A stretch of DNA of 8,790 bases from Kiritimatiellia bacterium (GTDB taxonomy: Bacteria; Verrucomicrobiota; Kiritimatiellia; RFP12; UBA1067). The translations under genes were made by a program, and so were the position numbers. Of the stretch, positions 1 through 5,916 are shown piece after piece (within the stretch, counting starts at the first letter, position 1; each line of letters begins with the position of its first letter). The notes under the pieces are model-generated. The model did not search any database, was not told the origin of the DNA, and saw only the letters and a program-made list of their open reading frames with translations. The stretch spans positions 1-8,790 of the forward strand of contig JAKSOY010000189.1 in the NCBI GenBank assembly GCA_024405255.1, in the 5' to 3' direction.

Positions 1-1
1 A

Positions 2-2974
2 ACGCCGTCAGGCGGACGGACTGGCCGTCAACGCCGAGGTTTTGCAATTACCTCTGGTGTCATCACCAATGGCGTCCAATTCGTGGACAATACCGTGCTG
101 GCGCTTTGCTCGGCGACGGTGCCGCCGGAAGTGCCGATCACGATTGCCGACGGCGCATCGGTGCAGCTGTCGCGTGCGAACGGGGCGGGCACGGTGAATT
201 CCGATTTCACGGTCGGTTCCGGTGCCACGCTGACGTTCTCGAGCCACAATTACAACATCGTCTTCAATGCGGCCTTCTTGAACGGCGGCACCGTGGTGAA
301 TCCGGGCGGCAACGTCTATTATCGCGGCACGGCGATGACGGGCGGCACCTTCTCCCATACGGCGGGTTACCACACGTGGTTCACCGGTGCCATCAACGCG
401 CCGGAGGCGAACATCACCATCTCGGGTGTGGGTCCGTTCATGTTCGGCGACGAGAACACGAATTTGAAGTTTGGTCTGCCGACGTTCGGCTCGGTGACGC
501 CGATTGGTACCATCGGCAACACGCGCTTCATGCCGATGGTGTCGACGACGGTTTCGAACAGCGTGTTCGATGCCGTCGTGGCGAATACCACTTCGGTTGA
601 TCTCGACAGCTTCAATGAAGCGGCCGTTCTTACCTTGAAGAACGCCACGTGGACGCTGCAGCAGGACTTCTATCTGGGCCGCTATTCGCGTCCGGGCAAG
701 CTCGTGATCGGCGAGGGGGCGACGATGACGGTGCCGGGTCTCGTCTACATCGCAAACGAGACGACCTCGCCGGGTGAGACCTATCTTGAAATCGCACAGG
801 GCGGTACCTTCAACTGGACGCCCCCGGCGGGCAGCAACGGTTTCCAGTTCGGACGCGGCGTCAAGACGGACGATACGACCCTTAAAACCTCTCGGGTGAA
901 GGTGACGGGCGGTACGCTCAATGCCGCAGATGGTATCGTGCTCGTGGGCGTGGACCTTGCCTATGCCTATCTTGAAGTCGAAGACGGCGTGTTCAATTCC
1001 TACGGCATGGACATCCGCCATCGCAACAGCCTGCGGGCCAAGTGGGGTAAGGCGCATGACGAGCGCTATCGCCAGACGGGCGGTACGATCAACCTCGGCG
1101 GGCGCGGCTTCTACACGTCGTGGCTGAATTGGCTGCATCCGCACGCCGACCTCAAGAACGGTCTGCTGTGCGCGGCCGCCGACACCCAGACGCGCCACAC
1201 TTACATTTCGGCGGCATTCGGCGAATCGCCGACGGACAAGGGAACCTTCACGATCGACCCGAACGAGCACACGATCGCGTGGAACGCGCCGCTGATGGGC
1301 GCGAGCGACGTGGCGATTCGCGGAACCGGTACGTTCAAGTCGGACCGCTTCCGCCAGTCCATTCCCGAGGGCAAGTGGACCGTCGGCGCGAATGTGACGG
1401 CGGACCTTTCGGGCGCGGCCGGCTTCGCGGGCGGTCTCGAGCTCGAAGCGGGGGCGCAGGCGAACATCAACATCGCAGGCGAGGCGCTCTTCGCGTGCGG
1501 GTTCTTCAACCTCGACCAGTTCTCGAACTTTGCCGCGCTGCGGACCTTCCCGAACAATCTGCCGTTCCTCGTGAACACGATCGACGAGGTCCATCGGACA
1601 TTCGCGACGGAGGCCGAAAAGCCGATGGGCAACAGCGTGTTCTGCGTCTACAAGGGACAGTTCTACGTGAGCGCCGCCCAGGCGGGTACCTGGTATTTCG
1701 CCGGCGCCTACGACGACGGCCTTGCGCTTGACATCGACGGCGTGACGGCGATCGAAGTGGCGAGCGCGAGTGCGCAGGGGGTCGGTCAGGCGGACCTCTC
1801 GGAGGGCTGGCACGACTTCACGCTCTACACGCGCGACGGCACGGGTGCGCGTGGACCGACCGTGGCCGAGTGGAAGGCGGCCGGCATGGCGCTCGGCTTC
1901 TCGACGGAGAAGGATGTTGCGGGTGTGACGAATCCGAAGTTCTTCACGCGTTTCGATTCGCACAACCTCAAGATGCGCGCCCCGCAAGGGGCCGGCTGGC
2001 GTACGGGTGCGCGCTTGCGCGTGCTGGGCGCGTTGGGGTCGGGCAACACGAACACCTACATGAACGACGATCTCATCTACCTGACGAACGACACGGTGGT
2101 GACGAGCCTGAAGACGTTCAATGCCAAGGCCGGTAATGCCACCTGGTGCGGCACGAACATGCGTCTCGAGGGTGCGTTCTACGTGCCGGCCGAAAACGAA
2201 GGCACCTGGACGATCACCGGCCAGTACGACGACCGAATCACCATCTACATCGACGGCACGAAGGTCGTCCAGACGGCCGCGTACAATGTACCAGTTTCGG
2301 GCACGGCGACGCTGTCGGTCGGCTGGCATGCGTTCCGCTTCGATACGATGGACGGCTCCACGGCGGCGGGCACGGGCTACGGCGGTATGCTGACGGACGA
2401 CAACGGCGTCTCGTGCGCCGTGCTGATGACGCCGGCGAACAGCACGCAGAAGCTTGCGTTCATCGAGGACAACTTCCGCATCGCGGCGAACGTCTTTGAT
2501 TCGCAGAAGTGGTATCCGGCGGGCCTTGGCGGCGTGGTGAAGCTCGGTGCCGGAGCGTCGCTGGCGAACGACAGCACGTCGCCGGATCCGTGTCCGATCT
2601 ACGGTACGCTCGCAGGTGCGGGCGCGTTGGACGGCGCGTTTGCCTTCACGGGCGAGGCGAATGCCTGGCGCGTGGTGGGCGGCGGCGCGGCGGCCCGCCT
2701 CACGGAAGTGGTCGATACGGCGTCGGTTGTGAACGGCGACTTCCTCGCGGGCTTGAAGACGATCGAGGCCCAGTTCCCTGATGCGAAGCCGATCAGCACG
2801 TCCTACCGGATGGGTTCGGCGTTCTCGTTGACGGCGGCCGACGCGGCGGCGATCGAGGTGCGCGCGACGGGTCCGAACGGCGAAGAGCTCGAAGGCTGGT
2901 CCGCTGCCGTTGTGGGCGGCAAGCTCGTCTTGCGCAACCCGCATCCGGCCGGTCTCACCTTCATCATCCGTTAA
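2..2974 (+). CDS. Giant secreted surface protein, beta-helix-like repeats plus two PA14-like domains (5' partial)
   Basis: The reading frame is open from base 2, so the true start lies left of the window; the GTG at 83 has no ribosome binding site and is not a credible start. About 990 residues are visible. Roughly 100-1200 encodes Gly/Thr/Asn-rich repeats (GGTF, GGTLN, GGTIN, GATLTF) like right-handed beta-helix passenger domains of adhesins. Two PA14-like units follow at about 1650-1890 and 2160-2440. Each has the pattern G-[QA]-FYV, GTW, YDD, IDG, GWH-F, DG. PA14 domains typically bind carbohydrate, so a role in adhesion or glycan binding is inferred. The protein ends in a short beta-rich tail finishing GLTFIIR-stop; I see no autotransporter barrel, LPXTG or PEP-CTERM signal. 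Codon use is strongly G/C at third positions. The first 14 or so codons read oddly basic, see findings. Exact family and export route are not recognised. Confidence 0.85.
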   Translation, partial: TPSGGRTGRQRRGFAITSGVITNGVQFVDNTVLALCSATVPPEVPITIADGASVQLSRANGAGTVNSDFTVGSGATLTFSSHNYNIVFNAAFLNGGTVVNPGGNVYYRGTAMTGGTFSHTAGYHTWFTGAINAPEANITISGVGPFMFGDENTNLKFGLPTFGSVTPIGTIGNTRFMPMVSTTVSNSVFDAVVANTTSVDLDSFNEAAVLTLKNATWTLQQDFYLGRYSRPGKLVIGEGATMTVPGLVYIANETTSPGETYLEIAQGGTFNWTPPAGSNGFQFGRGVKTDDTTLKTSRVKVTGGTLNAADGIVLVGVDLAYAYLEVEDGVFNSYGMDIRHRNSLRAKWGKAHDERYRQTGGTINLGGRGFYTSWLNWLHPHADLKNGLLCAAADTQTRHTYISAAFGESPTDKGTFTIDPNEHTIAWNAPLMGASDVAIRGTGTFKSDRFRQSIPEGKWTVGANVTADLSGAAGFAGGLELEAGAQANINIAGEALFACGFFNLDQFSNFAALRTFPNNLPFLVNTIDEVHRTFATEAEKPMGNSVFCVYKGQFYVSAAQAGTWYFAGAYDDGLALDIDGVTAIEVASASAQGVGQADLSEGWHDFTLYTRDGTGARGPTVAEWKAAGMALGFSTEKDVAGVTNPKFFTRFDSHNLKMRAPQGAGWRTGARLRVLGALGSGNTNTYMNDDLIYLTNDTVVTSLKTFNAKAGNATWCGTNMRLEGAFYVPAENEGTWTITGQYDDRITIYIDGTKVVQTAAYNVPVSGTATLSVGWHAFRFDTMDGSTAAGTGYGGMLTDDNGVSCAVLMTPANSTQKLAFIEDNFRIAANVFDSQKWYPAGLGGVVKLGAGASLANDSTSPDPCPIYGTLAGAGALDGAFAFTGEANAWRVVGGGAAARLTEVVDTASVVNGDFLAGLKTIEAQFPDAKPISTSYRMGSAFSLTAADAAAIEVRATGPNGEELEGWSAAVVGGKLVLRNPHPAGLTFIIR

Positions 2975-2996
2975 TCCGTCTGTTTTAGTTGTTGGT

Positions 2997-3012
2997 CTGC
3001 CTTGACTGGCAG
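2997..3012. repeat. Inverted repeat framing the -35 box
   Basis: CTGCC at 2997-3001 and GGCAG at 3008-3012 are perfect reverse complements. The six bases between them are exactly the -35 hexamer TTGACT. This could be a repressor or activator half-site pair, but a 5-base arm may also arise by chance. Confidence 0.4.
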
Positions 3013-3030
3013 TGAATAGTTTGATACGAT
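3002..3030 (+). promoter_or_regulatory. Sigma70-like promoter for the isomerase-like gene
   Basis: TTGACT at 3002-3007 and TACGAT at 3025-3030 are separated by exactly 17 bases. That is 5/6 and 4/6 agreement with the -35 and -10 consensus. Transcription would start near 3037, leaving a short leader before the ATG at 3063. It lies in the 88-base gap after the giant surface gene, so the isomerase-like gene is probably transcribed on its own. No intrinsic terminator is visible for the upstream gene, so read-through is also possible. Confidence 0.6.
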
Positions 3031-3041
3031 GTTAGCATCGT
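3026..3041. repeat. Inverted repeat over the -10 and start region
   Basis: ACGATG at 3026-3031 and CATCGT at 3036-3041 are perfect reverse complements around the loop TTAG. The repeat covers the -10 box and the predicted transcription start, the usual place for an operator. At RNA level it would lie at or before the 5' end, so a DNA-binding role is more likely than a leader hairpin. It has no run of T after it and is not a terminator. Confidence 0.45.
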
Positions 3042-3062
3042 TCCAAACTGAAAGGATGAACA

Positions 3063-4694
3063 ATGGATATGAATCATTCCTGCGCCGGGTGCAAGCGGCG
3101 TGAGTTTTTGATGCAGCTGGGGTTGCTCGCGAGTGCGGGCGCGATCTCGGGCTGCGGCGGACTGTTCTCCGACGACGATCTGTTGCTGGCGATTCCGCCG
3201 GCGGTCGACGCCAAGGCAATCCCCGATAAGACGGGGGCGGCGAAGGTGCGTGTGATCTTCGCGTACCACAAGGACGACGTGCAGAAGCGTCCCGACTGGC
3301 CGAATGTCGGTTTCGATTTCCGCCCGGTGATGAAGAACATGATTGACACGCTCAATCTGCGCGTGGACGGTGTCGAATTCATCCCCACGCACTGCATCGA
3401 CCAGCACGATGCGGGCAAGCTCGTCGACGCGGACGAGAAGCAGGGCGAGATCCAGGGCTACATGTTCGTGCAGCTCAACTGCTGGAACACGTGCATCTAC
3501 GCGTGGAACCGCACGAAGAAGCCGGTCTTCTACACGCCGTTGCCCTATGCCGGCGACGGTGGCTGGCTGCGCCACAATTCGAACCTGATGAATTGGCAGG
3601 TTCCCTATTGCGCGTCGTTCGCCGCCCTCGACTTCAACAAGGTCGTGGAGGTCGCGAAGGCGTTCGAGGTGCTGAAGACCCTCAGGGGTGAAGCCGCCGG
3701 CGTGGCCTTCCGCAAGCAGGCGATGGAAATCCGCAAGCGGCTTATTCCCGCCGACACGCCGCCTCCGGGCATCAAGGTGCTCGACGACAAGGTCGCGTGC
3801 CGTACGCCTGAGGCGGCCCTCGCGAAACTGAAGGGACTCAAGATTCTCTCCGTCGAACGTCCTGCGGATGCGAAGTTCGCGGCGGAGGTCAAGAACACCT
3901 GGGGCATCGAGATCATCCCCGTGCCGTTCAAGGTCGTCAACGACGCCTGCCGCGAGGCCGACAAGGCCGAGGCGAAGCGTGTGTTCGAGTCTTGGACGAA
4001 GAAGGCGAAGAAGATCGCGTCGGTGACGGACGAGACGATCTTCGGCTGCGCGAAGATGTATCTCGGCATGCGTGCAACGCTCAAGAAGTATGGGGCGCAC
4101 GCCATTACGATCAACTGTCTGGGTGGCTGCTACTCGGGCAAGCTCGACGCATATCCCTGCCTCGGTTTCATGCAGCTGCAGGACGACGGTTTGATGGGCG
4201 TGTGCGAGGACGACCTTCGCGCGACGATTTCGATGATGATCGGTTCGGCGCTTGCGAACGATCGCGTCGGCTACGTGTCGGACCCCGTGCTCGACATGCC
4301 GAACCGCGCGATCAGCTACGCGCACTGCGTGTCGACGCGCCGCTTCTTCGGTCCGCAGGGTCCTGAATCCGATTTCGAGATTCTCACCCACTCGGAAGAC
4401 CGCAAGGGCGCTTCCGTGCGCGCGTTTGCGCCGATCGGCAATCCGGTCACGACGATTCTCGTCAACCCGGGCTCGAAGCAGATCGTGCTGCATACGGGCG
4501 TTGTCACGGCCAACGACCGCGACGACCGCGCGTGCCGTACGAAGATCGTCGCGCGTGTGACGGGCGACTATTCGAAGATCGAGCACACCTGGATCTCGAA
4601 GGGGTGGCACCGTGTGACGTTCATGGGCGACTTCCGCGAGGGCATCGAGACGCTCGCCAAGAAGGTCGGCTACACGATCGACTACGAGAGCTGA
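3063..4694 (+). CDS. Tat-exported lipoprotein, L-fucose/L-arabinose isomerase-like
   Basis: 543 residues starting at ATG 3063, with AAAGGA at 3051-3056 six bases upstream; an in-frame ATG at 3069 is a possible alternative. The N-terminus has a twin-arginine motif (K11-R-R-E-F-L), a hydrophobic stretch and the lipobox I28-S-G-C31, so a Tat-exported lipoprotein is predicted. The body resembles the FucI/AraA C-terminal-like superfamily: a first alpha/beta region from about residue 62 (VRVIFAYHK), and a second half with the Gly/Cys-rich INCLGGCYSGK (350-360), VCEDD (380-384), VSDPVLD (405-411) and AHC (420-422). Acidic and His residues in the last three are candidate metal ligands, by analogy with the Glu/Asp/His set of fucose isomerase. 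Cytoplasmic FucI is not exported, so this may be a divergent periplasmic sugar-binding or isomerising protein; the substrate is unknown. An N-terminal C7-x2-C10 pair precedes the Tat motif. It carries its own promoter and terminator, so it is probably monocistronic. Confidence 0.85.
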   Translation: MDMNHSCAGCKRREFLMQLGLLASAGAISGCGGLFSDDDLLLAIPPAVDAKAIPDKTGAAKVRVIFAYHKDDVQKRPDWPNVGFDFRPVMKNMIDTLNLRVDGVEFIPTHCIDQHDAGKLVDADEKQGEIQGYMFVQLNCWNTCIYAWNRTKKPVFYTPLPYAGDGGWLRHNSNLMNWQVPYCASFAALDFNKVVEVAKAFEVLKTLRGEAAGVAFRKQAMEIRKRLIPADTPPPGIKVLDDKVACRTPEAALAKLKGLKILSVERPADAKFAAEVKNTWGIEIIPVPFKVVNDACREADKAEAKRVFESWTKKAKKIASVTDETIFGCAKMYLGMRATLKKYGAHAITINCLGGCYSGKLDAYPCLGFMQLQDDGLMGVCEDDLRATISMMIGSALANDRVGYVSDPVLDMPNRAISYAHCVSTRRFFGPQGPESDFEILTHSEDRKGASVRAFAPIGNPVTTILVNPGSKQIVLHTGVVTANDRDDRACRTKIVARVTGDYSKIEHTWISKGWHRVTFMGDFREGIETLAKKVGYTIDYES

Positions 4695-4717
4695 TCGCCT
4701 GCAGCGACTTCTCGTAC

Positions 4718-4760
4718 AAAGCCTCGCCGCGTCCCTCGACGCGACGGGGCTTTTTGTTTT
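4718..4760 (+). terminator. Intrinsic terminator after the isomerase-like gene
   Basis: A 15-base stem pairs 4718-4732 with 4739-4753 around the loop CCCTCG, with one C-A mismatch and one T-G wobble. It is followed by TTTTTGTTTT. It starts 24 bases after the stop codon and closes the high-GC left block just before the AT-richer island. Confidence 0.88.
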
Positions 4761-4814
4761 CCGTAACTACATCCAAACATTCTCATTTTTCGAATCTCCA
4801 TTTTTTTTGAGAGA

Positions 4815-4843
4815 TTGCGACATAGCTCATTATTTGGTATAAT
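4815..4843 (+). promoter_or_regulatory. Strong sigma70-like promoter of the R-M operon
   Basis: TTGCGA at 4815-4820 and a perfect TATAAT at 4838-4843 are spaced by 17 bases, and TGG directly before the -10 box gives an extended -10. The start would be near 4850, about 20 bases before the leader ORF. Upstream is AT-rich, including eight T at 4801-4808. An inverted repeat, AATCTC at 4793-4798 and GAGATT at 4811-4816, touches the -35 box and could be an operator. It probably drives leader, endonuclease and methyltransferase together. Confidence 0.75.
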
Positions 4844-4844
4844 G
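4837..4844 (+). repeat. Direct repeat GTATAATG, left copy
   Basis: GTATAATG occurs here and again at 7549-7556, near the two ends of the R-M module. Both copies contain a TATAAT -10 box, so shared promoter consensus is as likely a cause as a target-site duplication. Confidence 0.3.
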
Positions 4845-4871
4845 ACTGTGTTGGCATTCAACGGAGGAGTT

Positions 4872-4955
4872 ATGGTTGGGAGAGCAAAAGGATTAAAGAA
4901 ATTGTTGAGGGCGTATGAATCCGAATGCTCGGAGTTTGTGGCGCTTAGGTTTTGA
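4872..4955 (+). CDS. 27-residue leader ORF upstream of the endonuclease
   Basis: ATG at 4872 has the best ribosome binding site in the region, GGAGGAG at 4863-4869. The frame stops at TGA 4953-4955, 25 bases before the endonuclease start. The N-terminal half is basic (MVGRAKGLKKLLRAYE) and could form a short amphipathic helix; the rest is SECSEF followed by VALRF. It is too short and lacks the helix-turn-helix layout of R-M controller proteins. It might be a translated leader that couples or attenuates endonuclease expression, a microprotein, or the remnant of an interrupted gene. No family is recognised. The placement between a strong promoter and the endonuclease is the main reason to believe it is translated. 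Confidence 0.5.
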   Translation: MVGRAKGLKKLLRAYESECSEFVALRF

Positions 4956-4980
4956 AGAAGACAATTAGAGGGAATGTCTT

Positions 4981-5916
4981 ATGCCTAATATTAACCGGAA
5001 TAATGTAGATAACTGGAATACCGATATTGAAAGATCTGTTGACTTCTACAATGAATGGTTCTTGAACTTTGCACCTGATACTTACCGTAAGGAGCGTAGA
5101 AGCGCTGTGAAGCGCGTGCGCAAAGCGTTTAAGACGATTGCTGACGGTTTGAATCTAGCCCCTTCCAACGTAGACGAAACTCCAGAAATATTGGCAATAT
5201 TGCGGCAGATGACTTGTCCTCCTTTGGCACGTGATCGGCTTGCCGGTTTGGCGAAGGTCTCGACAACTGTTGTTAAACATTTTGAAAACGGAGGTAAGGA
5301 GTCTCCGGTTTGTAGATGGGAGTCGATACTTGCGGTCATCAAAAGATTAATAGATGTGGATTTGCTCCCGTGGTTGGCAGAAGGTGGTCAGCCCAAAACA
5401 ACCGCTCATCGGCGTGCAATGCTTGTGGTTGCGGACCGCCTTTGCGGAGCATTGTCGGATCCGGTTATTCGAAATGAACAGGAAAAACGGCAGTTCCGTG
5501 CAATTGCGGATTTTCTCACGGCAAAGGGTTATTCCCTTGCCACTCGGACGTCTTTTGAGACTATGCGTCCAGGTGAATTTTCTTTTCACTTGAATATTCC
5601 AGTGCGACACGGAACGCAAAGTGGGATGATGGTCAATATTCCTGTCGATGTTGCAATATTGCCGAGAACAGCGCGTCAGGGAGATTTGCCATTAATGATT
5701 GAAGCAAAGTCGGCGGGTGATTTCACCAATGTCAACAAGCGGCGAAAAGAAGAAGCGCAAAAAATGATGCAGTTGAGGAATACATATGGCAGTGTCGTGT
5801 TTATTTTGTTCCTTTGCGGGTATTTCGATAGTGGATATCTGGGTTACGAGGCAGCAGAGGGAATAGATTGGATTTGGGAACATCGTATTTCAGACATGGA
5901 GGCGCTGGGATTATGA
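4981..5916 (+). CDS. XamI-family Type II restriction endonuclease (predicted GTCGAC)
   Basis: 311 residues from ATG 4981, with GAGGGAA at 4968-4974 as ribosome binding site. I recognise the XamI endonuclease family from its conserved blocks: SVDFYNEWFLNFAPDTYR near the N-terminus (19-36), CPPLARDRLAGLAKVS (79-94), ADRLCGALSDPVIRN (151-165), and the C-terminal run from EAKSAGDFTN to GYLGYEAAEGIDW. The catalytic site looks like PD-(D/E)xK: D223 in PVDVAIL and E241-A-K243 on the next strand. The 79-101 region looks helix-turn-helix-like. XamI is a SalI isoschizomer that cleaves GTCGAC, so this specificity is predicted by homology and not proven. The ORF is intact and full length. GC is clearly lower than in the left neighbours. 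Its TGA overlaps the methyltransferase ATG (ATGA). Adenine methylation of GTCGAC by the partner should protect host DNA. Confidence 0.92.
   Translation: MPNINRNNVDNWNTDIERSVDFYNEWFLNFAPDTYRKERRSAVKRVRKAFKTIADGLNLAPSNVDETPEILAILRQMTCPPLARDRLAGLAKVSTTVVKHFENGGKESPVCRWESILAVIKRLIDVDLLPWLAEGGQPKTTAHRRAMLVVADRLCGALSDPVIRNEQEKRQFRAIADFLTAKGYSLATRTSFETMRPGEFSFHLNIPVRHGTQSGMMVNIPVDVAILPRTARQGDLPLMIEAKSAGDFTNVNKRRKEEAQKMMQLRNTYGSVVFILFLCGYFDSGYLGYEAAEGIDWIWEHRISDMEALGL

Larger units (their letters stand above)
4761..4871. other. AT-rich intergenic leader at the left edge of the R-M island
   Basis: About 110 bases with no convincing protein-coding frame, between the isomerase terminator and the leader ORF. 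It contains the eight-T run at 4801-4808, the inverted repeat AATCTC/GAGATT and the R-M promoter. It marks the change from high-GC flank to the AT-richer module. Confidence 0.6.

Noticed and set aside
83..85. GTG as the start of the giant surface protein
   Set aside because: No ribosome binding site, no signal peptide after it, and the frame is open back to the window edge.
8..2944. 978-residue open frame on the minus strand opposite the surface protein
   Set aside because: Its product is extremely Arg/His-rich without domain structure, as expected from the complement of a GC-biased coding frame. The plus strand has coherent PA14 and beta-helix patterns.
2700..2974. Autotransporter barrel, PEP-CTERM or LPXTG anchor at the end of the surface protein
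   Set aside because: The final 90 residues show no repeated aromatic-ended beta strands, PEP motif or LPXTG with a hydrophobic tail.
2985..4610. 541-residue minus-strand frame opposite the isomerase-like gene
   Set aside because: Arg-rich shadow of the same kind; the plus-strand gene has promoter, ribosome binding site, Tat signal and terminator. Frames such as 3605-4114 and 1201-1632 on the minus strand are rejected likewise.
4872..4955. Leader ORF as a classical R-M controller (C) protein
   Set aside because: C proteins are about 70-100 residues with a helix-turn-helix; 27 residues cannot hold one, and I see no C-box repeats with the usual spacing.
5868..5912. Earlier start for the methyltransferase at 5868
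   Set aside because: It lies inside the endonuclease gene, and the extra residues look like the endonuclease in another frame. ATG 5913 has GGAGG upstream and a standard ATGA overlap.
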